Shown: one piece after another, positions 51,795 through 64,000 of the stretch
Layout: each line of letters opens with the position of its first letter
How positions within the stretch are numbered: the stretch's first letter is position 1
Assembly: GCA_963693285.1 (NCBI GenBank)
Contig: OY848921.1
Location: 8,135,229-8,199,228 of the forward strand
Origin: Xestospongia muta
Lineage: Eukaryota; Porifera; Demospongiae; Haplosclerida; Petrosiidae
Length of the DNA: 64,000 nt
Reading direction: 5' to 3'
Position numbers and translations under genes: made by a program
The notes under the pieces: model-generated
Told to the model about the DNA's origin: nothing
The model's database searches: none
What the model saw: the letters and a program-made list of their open reading frames with translations, nothing else

Positions 51795-51872
51795 TATCTG
51801 TTTCCATGTGGGTGAAGGAACCTGATTGGGTGGAGTTTTGAGAGGTGGTGGGTGTGGCAACCACGTGGAACC
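51795..51872. promoter_or_regulatory. CCNH / RAD51D bidirectional promoter
   Basis: Only 78 bp separate the two divergent start codons, so one shared core promoter is likely. It contains GGGTGTGGCAACCACGTGG, including a CACGTG E-box. No TATA box is seen. Confidence 0.5.
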
Positions 51873-53263
51873 ATGTCTCGTTTATCATCATCATTGTGTC
51901 CTCTGTTAAGTGATGAAGCTGTCCAACAATTGGAGGTAGCAGGTATTAAAACTGGTCAGTCCTCAGACAGTACTACTACTAAACACTTGATCATATAAAC
52001 TCATATAGTTTATAACTTTGTGTCAGAGCAACCATCTATTCTATCAGAGAAAACGTCCCTTTCGATACAGGTGTTTTAATAGCTTCCATCTGTTGATCTA
52101 TTCATCTATCCATCCTTCCAGGATGTATTGACAGTTCAAAGGTCATTGCTGGCTACGTTTGCAGCATTTCCGATCACAGCTGCTAATCTGTGGGAGGAAA
52201 TGAGAACAAACACAGCTTTCCTCTCGACTGGATTCTCAAGGTAGTCTCATTCCTTTGCAGTATAGGAATGAGGATACATGCTTACTTTATAGTATTGATA
52301 CATTATTGGGAGGTGGAGTATTAACTGGTGAACTAATGGAAATATCAGGCCCTCCAGCAGCTGGAAAAACCCAAGTAGACCACTTGTATACTTAGACTTG
52401 TACTATATTGGTCTATACTAGTTATGTTTTAGTTTGTCTGCTCAAACTATTGTGCATACTAAGTCATCAGTTATCTATATTGATACTAATGGTAGTTTCT
52501 CAGCATCAAGACTAGAGGAGTTGGTGTTAATAGGATCACAGGTTGATACGATTGTACCTTTCTTTTAAGTTGATTTATTACTCAGTGTAATGTTAATGTG
52601 CTAAATAAAATACGGGTATACGCCATTACTGATGTGTTCCAGCTGTCTGATTTTATATGGGAACTACGAGAGAATATAAGAGGACAGGTCAGATACAAGT
52701 CATGTGACGTTACATAATTGATGATGTAACATTAGGTAGATGAGTTTTATTGTCATGTTCATTTGATTGTGATTGATTCTCTCTCTTCATTATTTGGACC
52801 TTTTTATGGAGAACAAGGTAACACATTGTTCATATATCCATTAACAACAGATCATGCTATCTGTTCCATCATTATCCCCAGGTTCTATTCATTCGCTTCT
52901 CTCTCAGTTAGGCAGAGATTTACAAGTACTAGCACAAGACCACTCCATTGCAATTGTAGTAAGTAAGACATGTATTCCTTATCAACTATATATCTTTCTT
53001 CAATTTAGTATAGCAGTGGTTTAGTTCTAAATGACATGAAGGACTCCAGACACAGACCAATGCTAAATAGAACATGGATCTCAGTCCCTCATGTAAGACT
53101 GTGTGTTAAACCAAAGAGTGAAGATAAAAATGGGGCGTTTGAAATAGTTTTAGTAAAGTCTTCAAGATTGGTACGAAATTCTTACAGTTGATGGACTAAT
53201 AAATTCACTGATAGATTTGTTCTGTAGAGAACTGGAGCAAAGTGTTTTTTCTCATTGAATTAA
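51873..53263 (+). CDS. RAD51D: RAD51D, RAD51 paralogue
   Basis: RecA-family ATPase of the BCDX2 complex, acting in homologous recombination repair. Begins MSRLSSSLCPLLSDEAVQQL. A linker reading QRSLLATFAAFPITAANLWE comes next. The ATPase core has Walker A GPPAAGKT near 52345-52370, IYIDTNGSFSASRLEE near 52475-52530, and Walker B HLIVIDSLSSLFG near 52763-52800. After it come SQLGRDLQVLAQDHSIAIV near 52900-52955 and NRTWISVPHVRLCV near 53065-53105, matching the RSWSFVPSTRI region of the human protein. Ends CFFSLN, TAA 53261-53263. All introns are tiny (roughly 45-70 bp). Compared with vertebrates the N-terminal helical domain is a little shorter. Confidence 0.9.
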
Positions 53264-53363
53264 AACTAGAGATCGAAACTATCAACTTCATTATTTTTAC
53301 TAATAAACTATGTGATAATAATAATCATTATTGAATTAAGTTTTAAAACTTCTCAGACACCTG

Positions 53364-54143
53364 TTATTTATTTATTTGGGCAAGAATAGCCTTACAAAAA
53401 TCAGGCAAATCATTTGGTTGTCTGGAAGTAATCTATGCAAAGAAAATTGATATCACTATAATACATGTTGTCAGAAGATACACTCACTAACCAAATTTCC
53501 ATCGACTACTACAGAAGCATCTTCATATGTAGCTCTGAAGAGTAACAGAATTTATAGATAGCTAAAGAAAGCAGAAGTGAGGTGCTCACCCAGCATTGAT
53601 AACGTCATCTTTTATTGAATGAAAACATGTAACTTTCTTTCCAGCTAGTATTCTTGCAGAACACAGCATCCAGGGACCATGACAAATAGCAGCTACTGGT
53701 TTGCCTAATATCAAAGTATCAAAAACTTCTTTTTGTTCAGCATATACAAATCAGACCTAATTCATATGTATTCTTCACAAGATCGACAAAACGTTTATCT
53801 CTCCTCCAGTAGTCTGGAGCAAATCCTCCTGGAATCACTAGAGCATCTATATCCTAAAAAGAACTAAATTCAATAAACATGACAGACAGACAAATGGCCA
53901 CCTCAGGTTTAACATCATCAATACACCGATCAGCTTTACAAGGATAGCCTTTTTTTGATTGATAAATTTTACCCTGTTCAGGACCAATGGAAAATGTTTC
54001 AAAGCCTTCCTCACGGAACCTTAACATAGGATACCATACCTATTATAACAATAGAGATACTTAACATAAAATTATTGTGTATCTACTTCTAGCTCCTCGT
54101 AGTTGAACTCCACTAATATACCAATCTTTGGTTTGAGTGCCAT
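53364..54143 (-). CDS. DJ-1/PfpI family protein (class I glutamine amidotransferase-like)
   Basis: Starts MALKPKIGILVEFNYEELE at 54143. Exons then read VWYPMLRFREEGFETFSIGP, DIDALVIPGGFAPDYWRRDK, PVAAICHGPWMLCSARILAG (nucleophile-elbow Cys in AICHGP, oxyanion glycine around it) and DDVINAGATYEDASVVVDGN. The last exon, ITSRQPNDLPDFCKAILAQ, ends at TAA 53364-53366 using a GTTAGT donor before it. This layout is that of PfpI/YhbO-type hydrolase or deglycase proteins of bacteria and plants more than of animal PARK7. Substrate unknown. Codon use and introns match the neighbours, so any horizontal origin would be old. Confidence 0.88.
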
Positions 54144-55199
54144 TACTTGGAGAGGGTTAGTCTTCAATTTTTAACTCTTTTGTTCAATACTGGTCCACGC
54201 ATGTGCAAACTATAAAAGTATTCGTGTGAATAAAATTATGCCTATGTTGTTTTACATGGTGTTACAGGCTCTTGGTATCACCAACACAGCTAGCAATTGC
54301 TATGCTAGTAGTATCCTCCAGTTTCTGCTGAATCACCTTATTTTTAGAATTACTACAATCAACCAGCAAACATACATGTTATAAAATATATACTATGTGT
54401 ATACTATATCATCAGTCTGAAGAAAAATGATTTCAGGTCATTCAAGCATATATGGAAATCATAATGGCAAAGGCATTAACAAACTACCAAAGATCAGGAC
54501 ATTGTCCCTTCACAAGATCAGTGTACAATTGAGAAGTTAATATTAGAAGTACCTGAAGATCTTACACCTACTGAAGAAAAATAAATGAAGCCTCACCTCT
54601 TGCATTATCTCAACCTCCAGAAGGGAGTTGGCTGTAAAGACTTCATGCCATATCTACAGCTAATAAGCAACTCCAAGCAGCAATCACAGTCATAAAGCTT
54701 TATTAGGTGAATACTGTAAAGACTTCATGCCATATCTACAGCTAATAAGCAACTCCAAGCAGCAATCACATTCATTAAAGCTATCACACAATATCTAAGT
54801 CTTTACCAATTAAAAGGAAAGTGTCATAAAATGAAAATTGTGAGACTGACAAAAGTGTTTTCAACTAAACAGAAAAGAACAACAACTACAGCAACTATGT
54901 CAAAACCAATTCAATTATAAATTAATGCAGCTAAGAAAACACTTGCAAAAAATGCAAAAGTTTGTGGAGGCTGTTTTAAAGAAACTGTTGAATGGATAGT
55001 GTCATTCCTGTCTATTATGGATGTACTTTACATGTTGTACTATTTCAAAAAAATAAATACAATCCAATAGCTGATAACTACATTTATCAATTCTCTAATA
55101 TTGAGCATGACACTAAATAGTATAGTTGTCTGCTTGTGTTAAAATATTTGTTTTATTGTGTTTGACTTCAGCTTGTGCATCATTAAAAAGTGACTTCTC
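54144..55199. other. Intergenic region with a perfect 57-bp duplication
   Basis: The segments 54632-54688 and 54714-54770 are identical (start CTGTAAAGACTTCATGCC) and are followed by similar sequence, an 82-bp period. The rest is AT-rich, with broken frames rich in Lys and Thr near 54830-55000 that I cannot assign. Confidence 0.6.
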
Positions 55200-56331
55200 T
55201 TAAATAAATAATTTTCCTCTTAATCTCTCTCTTTCTTCCTTTTCTTTATTTTTCATCCGTTCTCTCAAACTAATCAACTCTTTCTCAACAGTTTTCTGTA
55301 ACGATGGGTCTAACTTAATCACTGCCATAAAATCTTTCTCTGCTTCTTCTTGACTCCAACTAGCTGCATAAGCTTTTCCTCGTCGATACAAAGCCTTAAC
55401 ATTGTTATAGTCATACTCTAACACTTTACTAGTATGACGAATCACTTCAGGATAGTCTTTAAGTAACAATTGACATTGAGAATAGTTCAGTAAAAATGGT
55501 ACTTTATCAGACTCGATCCTATTCCATTCATCACTTTGAGGTCTCTCTTTAATACCCAAAGACTCCAGATAACTCAATGCCTCATAATACTTCCCAGCTG
55601 CTCCATTATAATCACCTGACTTGTACAAAGAATTCCCCTCTTTGCGTAATTTAGGTATTAAATCTGCTTTTTCTTTATCTGACATAGCCCATGAGTCTTG
55701 TTTATAATCCCCTGGTTGTTCAATCTGTAAAAGTTCTATTTCAAAAGCTAGTGGAGGTCTGTCACGTACTAATGCGTCCAACTCTTTGTAACCTGTTCCA
55801 TGTACCATTGCTGAGTAGCCACACTGATGACGATGGGTATGGTCATCATGATGATGGGTGTGGTTTGTTTTCTGTTTGGCCAGGTCCCTTAGCGCACGTG
55901 ACACTGTAGGATACTCAGATACCATCTATAGTTAATTTAAAGTTATTAGAATTGTTAATTAACTAATAATAACGGGATGTACCTCATATGGGCAAGAGAA
56001 CCTTGCTACTTCTCCAATGAGCATCTCTTTCACAACTTTCTCCCAGATATCGAGCTTGAATTCACGTCCAATGAGAAGTTCGAAAGGTCCAGTTCCAAGA
56101 GTACGTGTGTCATCAATCACGTGATCTGGCATTTTGTCTTGTTCCGGTAAGGATCCATCTGGTAATAATTTAATTGTTTTAAAATGAAAAAATACCTGAT
56201 GAGGTGAATAGCTAAATTAATGCTAACAGAATCAACCCAACCTTTGAATTTTTTACATAGTCCGGAGGAGGTCCTTTTCCTCCATAAAGAATATCTTTCT
56301 TTACACCTGGTACTGAAGACGTAAGAGCCAT
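55200..56331 (-). CDS. AIP: AIP (aryl hydrocarbon receptor-interacting protein)
   Basis: Three exons: 56240-56331, about 55982-56218 and 55200-55925. The N-terminal FKBP-like domain reads MALTSSVPGVKKDILYGG, VFFHFKTIKLLPDGSLP, then GPFELLIGREFKLDIWEKVV. The C-terminal part has three TPR motifs (LRKEGNSLYKSGDYNGAAGK; LLNYSQCQLLLKDYPEVIRH; ALYRRGKAYAASWSQEEAEK) and a final basic helix. AIP is an HSP90 co-chaperone that holds the AH receptor in the cytosol. The TPR positions (N, Y, N, K, R) that clamp EEVD tails look kept. A His-rich insert (HTHHHDDHTHRHQ) replaces the CCG-containing loop of vertebrates. The end RERLRGKLFI differs from the vertebrate RGIFSH. Confidence 0.92.
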
Positions 56332-56338
56332 TAGTCTT

Positions 56339-58646
56339 GTGTTGACCACACCTACATTCCACCCACCCACGTGGTCCACAAAGAGCACAATGGTTGATTC
56401 AGGGACTGATGTAATACTTCTAACTCCTTCACTGGTTATTACTGCTAGTGTCGGCGTGCTCAGTGTAATTGTCGTCATTTATTTAATATGTACAAGAAAA
56501 GGAGGAAGAAAATCTGTTGAGAATCAGGCTGAAATAAGGTAAAAATAATATTATTATAGTCTTATGTAGCCAGCCCCTCCCTCTGTTATGCTATAATTTC
56601 TACTGTATATCATACTGGTATAGGAAGGACCTTGAGACCACGCCTCCTCCTTCTCCATCTATAAAGAAAGTGAAAAATTCCAAGCACAAGGAAGGTGGAT
56701 ATCGTCCTCGGAAGAAAGGTGGTCTTGAGGTACACCCACTTTCAGCTGCTGATTTTAAAGGCCACATCGGTACTGTTCTGTCATTGTCCTTTGAACCTGG
56801 TGGAAAATATTTAGTTTCATGTTCAGATGGTTAGTATGGAATAACGGAAATGAGTCTTGATGGAATGAAGATGTGTCTATCATTTAGATCGCACTATAAG
56901 AGTTTGGTTAATGAAGACAGTTGAAGAGAGAGAACATAAGTAATACAGGTCTTATTGTGACTGGTTTTATCTAATAATATTAGGCACACAAGAATGAATG
57001 TGGAATTTGACCATGCTACACACATAGTATTCAGCCCAGATGGAACGTAAGAGATTACTAGTGCATTATGAATAGTATATTATTAGTATATTATTAGTAC
57101 ATTATTAGTATATTATTAGTGCATTATTACTATATTATTAGTACATTATTAGTACATTATTAGTATATTATTAGTGCATTATTACTATATTATTAGTACA
57201 TTATTAATATATTATTAGTATTTTATTAGTATATTATTAGTATTTGATTAGTATATCTTGTTCTCCTCAGTGCTATACTAGGTATAATTGAGCTAGCCAA
57301 ATGTGTAAGAGTATATAAACTTGGTAAATCAAAAGGCAATGTATCTTTATCAGAAACTTTGGAGTTCTCTCTTGTATGTAGTAAACAGATGATGTAACAA
57401 TTACTTAATTGATTGTTATATGCATTAGTTAAGTGATTCCCCTGTCGTTAGTCTGGACATTGCTTCTAATGGGAAGTACATTATGACATGTTCTGATACT
57501 TCCTTTACTCTTTGGACTTTAAGAGGTATACTATTGTTATAATGTGATGGTATAATTCTAGCGCTTTGTCTTAGGAGATAAAATGACAACTATTGACACA
57601 CGTCAAGCACCCAATCACTATGCAACTATTTCAAAATGTAGTCGATTTATTGCTTGTTGTGGTGAGTAGTCAATGAGAGAGAGAGAGGAGGGAGTGACCA
57701 GATGTTCATCCTTTTCATTGTCACAACAGGGTTCACAACTGATGTTAAGATTTGGGAAGTTGAATACTCAAAAACCCAAGAATTTCAAAAGGTTCTCTCT
57801 ATCTAAACATTTGTTCATTCATCTCTCTGTAGGTCAGTCGTGCTATGGAATTAAAAGGTCACTCTGCTGGTGTGGTATCTGTTTGTTTCTCCCAAGACTC
57901 AAAAAAGTAGCTTAGTATCAATTTAATAAACTACTGACTCATTTCATGTACAGGGCTGCCACTGTATCTAAAGATAAAACTTGCAAATTATGGAGCATTG
58001 ATGGTGATGAGAGATAGATGGATGGATGGACTGATGGGTGTCAGTAATTGTGTCTGACTTAAAACTTTCTTACTATAGTGAGATATGCTTTGAGTGAAGA
58101 TCCCAAGATTTTATTAAATATTAGACTGGAGGTTTCAGATGTGCCCTCTCATGTTGCCCTATCTCCAGACAGTCTAGTGATGGCTATAGCAATAAATAAA
58201 TCACTTCTCATCTACTCCAGTATGACAGGAACACTCATGGAACAGTTGAATAATATTCACAATGGTATAATAAATGTATAATGAGATATAATATTAACTA
58301 CTGACTCTTTGTTAAGATGCTATTACTAGTTTAATTTGGGAACCTAATGGAAGGTATCTGGTATCTGCCGGGGGTATGGACCGATATATACGCCTCTGGC
58401 ATAATGTTCCTGGGATGAGAGAACAAGTACGAGATTTTAAGGAGAAATTGTTACAAGCTACCAGTGAACCATTGAAGGTAATAATGAATGAATATATTAG
58501 ATATAAATAACTTTATGTACTCATTTTTAGAATCGTCTTCAAGAACAAATAAGTGATCTTCAGTAAGCAAAATAAAATGTATGTTCATTCATAACTGACA
58601 ACAACACTCCCACAGAAAGAAACTCGAACTGGTGACGTCAGTCTAA
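56339..58646 (+). CDS. TBL2: TBL2 (transducin beta-like 2), ER WD40 protein
   Basis: N-terminal membrane segment (LVITASVGVLSVIVVIYLIC) followed by basic residues, as in TBL2, an ER-anchored WD40 protein linked to PERK signalling. WD blades: FKGHIGTVLSLSFEPGGKYL, DRTIRVWLMKTVEEREH, MNVEFDHATHIVFSPDGT, SLDIASNGKYIMTCSDTSFT, GFTTDVKIWEVEYSKTQEFQ, SRAMELKGHSAGVVSVCFSQ, TVSKDKTCKLWS, and NGRYLVSAGGMDRYIRLWHN. The C-terminal helix ends KKLELVTSV at TAA 58644-58646. The first ATG (56339) is only 7 bp from the AIP start on the other strand. The next in-frame ATG, 56390, also precedes the membrane segment and may be the true start. Confidence 0.92.
57062..57256 (+). repeat. TATTATTAGTA short-unit repeat in a TBL2 intron
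   Basis: About 17 units of an 11-12-bp motif (ATTATTAGTAT/C or ATTATTAGTGC) ending just before the acceptor TCCTCAG. Confidence 0.92.
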
Positions 58647-58768
58647 AAGGTTGTTCTATAAATAGATTTCTATTTTTAGTAACAACTAATAATATTCATG
58701 ATAGTTGACGTTCCAATTTATAAAGACATGCGGTCAGCAATTGCGTGCTAATAGTGTAGTTTGTAAAC

Positions 58769-60901
<2,133 letters not shown>

Positions 60902-61196
60902 ATAAAGCTTTCTTTTAATTTTTGTACAGTTGATATTAATATTCTATCATAGATCAGGTCAATAAGTCAATATCATTCATTGTTGTGTTATAATTATGTG
61001 TAAAATTTTTTACTTTATTTTTCCTAATTTGATTACCAAATGTTTGAAAAATGTAGAATCGCTGATTCGCTGCCCGCAATATAATTACAACGGATGTTTA
61101 TTTAGCAATCTCTAATGACCCCGTGGTAGTCCAGTTATATTATCATTTCCAGGTCAAGATAAGTGAGGGAGGGAGAGAGTAAGAGGCTACTTAGCT
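60902..61196. other. KCTD 3' flank and globin upstream region
   Basis: An AATAAA-type signal overlaps the KCTD stop (60899-60904). CG-containing sequence near 61045-61120 and a purine-rich GGGAGGGAGAGAG leader just before ATG 61197 probably mark the globin promoter and leader. Confidence 0.35.
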
Positions 61197-61559
61197 ATGT
61201 CGGTAAGTATGACGAGAAACTGCATGTATATATAATTGGAAGTGCGTGTATTTTTTACAGTCAATGGAAATAGTGCTACAATGTAAATGACCTTTTTTGG
61301 AAAGAGCATTTTTAGTTTTATACAAAATCTATTGGTGTCTTTTTTTTGTATGAAATCCTCCAGTTGTCTGAGAAGCAGATTCATGATATTGAAACGTCAT
61401 GGGCAGTTGTCAAAAAGGACCTTCAAGGTGCTGGACTAATAATGTTTTTTAAGTAAGTGTATTGCAACAGTGTTATTGCTTGGACAAAGTGATATGCATA
61501 CATGCCATTCACATAATCTTTAACAGTACATCATTTCTCTTACAATTACTCATATAATG

Positions 61560-61640
<81 letters not shown>

Positions 61641-61939
61641 AGAGAGTAGGTAATATGAACCATATAATGCAGGTTGTTGCAGATGAAATACAATAAGCGT
61701 AACCGTCAGTTCAAAGGTGGTAAGACCACTGCGAAAACTGAATTACTCACGAGTATTTTCTTAAGTTATGATAAGCCTACCTCACACAGGATGTTATTGT
61801 CGTTGTCCTAACCTTAGCTTTATTACAGGAATGTGAAAACTTCCACACAAACTGTAGTGTATATAATAATTATACTTGTATAGGATGAGATGACCTCATC
61901 AAAATAATTAATAGAAAGTAAATGACCTTACAACTTCAC

Positions 61940-61989
<50 letters not shown>

Positions 61990-64000
61990 ATATCTCAATG
62001 TGTATATGCATACTTTAATTCTTTGTCCCTTCTTTAAAGGTTATTTGAAATAGCTCCCCACCTAAAAGCACTCTTTCCTTTCAAAGATGAAGCACTTTCA
62101 GAGGAGAATGAGCTTCTAAAGAAACATGCACTTCAAGTCATGCAAACAGTTGATAGTGCAGTCACTTTGTTATTATCTGGTGATATCAAGACTTTACAGG
62201 AAACTCTCATTGATTTAGGTGTCGTACACAACCTCAATAATGTCAAGCCTGAGCATTTTGCAGTAAGAACAAGTAGTCATTTTACTAGAGAGATTTTTTT
62301 ATTGATTACTATTCTAAATTTGTGTTGTGCAAAAGACCTTTTGTTCTCAATGATAACTCGTGTACAAAATTCATATTTTATCACTAGGCAAGCCTCTCTA
62401 GTTTATTCATCGCTCAACTACAATAATAAGGATACCACAACTATTAAATAGGAAATCAGTTCCTTTTATTTTAATACTGTTTAAAACTGCAAAAATGACA
62501 GTGATGTTGACTTAGTAACAGTTAACACTGGCAGAGTGCCATAATTAATGTCAGTATTCATGTACTTGTACAAAGCAAATGTCAGTCTTTATTATTATTG
62601 GGTTCACCTTTACACTTGCCCCTAGTGATCTTATATATACTCATTATATCATGCAGGTTTCCATATCATAGTGTCCCACTTTTCAGTGGCTACATGTTAG
62701 TCTAGTCACTATACTTAAACCGATTATTTTATCGGAATTATGCACCAATAGGTTATCTCATTGCATTAGAATTGTGCATTCTTAGGTTATCTCAATTGCC
62801 TTAAACATCTGGTTGCACTCATAGCAAACAAACACTAGACATGTTACTATGAACTTCCTGTCATTATATGAAAACTGACATTGTGATAACATTAGAAATG
62901 TATAATATCTCTGACACAAGCCTTGTTTCATTTGCAAGTTTACTAACACCACTTACACATGACTTATACTAACTTTAAGCTGCCAACCAAGATGTCTAGT
63001 TGATAAGAATTATTTGTATGGAAACTACTCCATTCATATGCCATTATATCAGTATACATACCAGCATACCATTATATGAGTGTCCATATACCATATACCA
63101 GCATACCATTATATGAGTGTACCATATACTAGCATACCATTATATGAGTGTACCATATACCAGTATACCATTATACCAGTGTACCATATACCATTATATC
63201 AGTGTACCATATACTATTATATCAGTGTACCATATACCAGTATACCAATATATCAGTGTACCATATACCGGTATACCACTACCATTATATCAGTGTACCA
63301 TATACCATTATATCAGTGTACATACCACCAGCATACCATTATATGAGTGTCCATATACCATATACCACTATATCAGTGTACCATATACCATTATATCAGT
63401 GTACCATATACCAGTATACCATTATATCAGTGTACCATATATCACTGTGTCAGTATTCTATTATACTACTATTTAAATAATGTGGCTTCAGACTTGCTAA
63501 TGTGTCTGACAGCTGTTAATCACCTAGTTTAGTAACCAGAATATGCTATAAAATATAATGTGTGTATCAGTCAGGAGAGTTGTTAAACATAGAAGGATCT
63601 TCAAAATATACACAATAATGACTTTTAAACTCGGCCTTCTATTAAATATATATTATCATCCTAATTTCTATGGTCTATCATTAACTATATGTATAATGCA
63701 GTATCAAACCACTATAATGGCTACTCTATAGATTATACTGCTCTTATCAAAATAGTCAGCTAGTTGTGGCTTTGACACAGGAAATGGTTTAGTTCAGCCA
63801 CTATACCAACAGCCATAGGAATGACAAATGAAGTTATGATGAGTCTCTTTTCTTAGCCTGTAGGTGAATCACTCTTATATGCATTAAGTCAAGCACTTGG
63901 TGAAGAATTCACAGAAGAAGTCAAAGGAGCCTGGGTGGGTGTATATGGATTTGTAGAGACGACAATGGAGAAAGGGATGAAAGAAGGAATGGAGGCAGCA
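61197..64000 (+). CDS. NGB: Neuroglobin-like globin, 3' end outside window
   Basis: Exons 61197-61202, 61364-61452, 62040-62262 and 63857 to the window edge join in frame (154 residues visible). The first exon codes only Met-Ser. The fold reads SWAVVKKDLQGAGLIMFFK, APHLKALFPFKDEA (CD1 Phe), LLKKHALQVMQTVDSAV (distal His61) and LIDLGVVHNLNNVKPEHF (proximal His95), then PVGESLLYALSQALGEEFTE and GAWVGVYGFVETTME. The last two are close to neuroglobin's VGESLLYMLEKCLGPAFT and AAWSQLYGAVVQAM. Both haem ligands are kept, so O2/NO or redox chemistry is possible, hexacoordinate by family. Introns are unusually long for the window (588 and 1594 bp) and full of repeats. Confidence 0.9.
61577..61647 (+). 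repeat. (AG)n microsatellite in globin intron 2
   Basis: AG units with GGGAGA interruptions after a short TA tract. A (TC)n tract lies in the same intron at 61943-61984. Confidence 0.94.
61943..61984 (+). repeat. (TC)n microsatellite in globin intron 2
   Basis: About 20 TC units, 55 bp before the acceptor at 62038-62039. Confidence 0.95.
63045..63470 (+). repeat. Minisatellite, ATACCATTATATCAGTGTACC unit, globin intron 3
   Basis: About 20 imperfect units of 17-34 bp made of CCATATACC, AGTATACC or AGCATACC, and ATTATATCAGTGTA or ATTATATGAGTGT. The frames open across it (63080-63532) are repeat artefacts, rich in Tyr, Ile and Ser. Confidence 0.93.

Overview
The window looks like metazoan nuclear DNA, most likely a demosponge such as Amphimedon. 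This organism call is inference from style and gene content, not a match I could run. It is AT-rich and gene-dense. Introns are short (about 45-200 bp) with clean GT...AG ends. The gene set is animal-type (CFAP251, SEC14L, FLCN, soluble guanylyl cyclase, RAD51D, AIP, TBL2, BACURD/KCTD, neuroglobin). Microsatellites and minisatellites are abundant and sit mostly in introns. No bacterial, viral or organellar signature was seen.

Layout. 1-6228 (+) is the 3' part of CFAP251/WDR66, a ciliary WD40 protein. 6472-7972 (+) is an F-box protein with an Emi1-like LRRL C-terminus but no zinc-binding region. 8603-39815 (-) is a tandem array of ten complete-looking SEC14L2-like (CRAL-TRIO + GOLD) genes plus one decapitated remnant at about 20085-20240. 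40083-43431 (-) is folliculin (FLCN). 43764-49391 (+) is an HNOB-type soluble guanylyl cyclase of beta-2 style with a long tail and CaaX end. 49511-51794 (-) is cyclin H. 51873-53263 (+) is RAD51D. 53364-54143 (-) is a DJ-1/PfpI family protein. 55200-56331 (-) is AIP. 56339-58646 (+) is TBL2. 58769-60901 (+) is a BACURD-type KCTD protein. 61197 to the window end (+) is a neuroglobin-like globin cut by the edge.

Organisation. Three gene pairs are head-to-head with tiny gaps: FLCN/sGC (about 330 bp between start codons), CCNH/RAD51D (78 bp) and AIP/TBL2 (7 bp). They probably share bidirectional promoters. The SEC14L array dominates. Copies 5-9 repeat with a period of 2.2-2.5 kb and only 163-173 bp between genes. 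An exon 7-8 block stays almost identical in all ten copies, which points to ongoing gene conversion.

Most interesting signals: (i) the HNOB cyclase has Gln/Asp where guanylyl cyclases have Glu/Cys in the purine pocket, so its nucleotide product is uncertain; (ii) the F-box protein with an Emi1-like tail but no ZBR; (iii) the homogenised SEC14L array with a 20-bp micro-exon; (iv) microsatellites that form the 3' splice-site tract of several introns; (v) a dispersed TCACATGA/TCATGTGA motif recurring in introns of unrelated genes.
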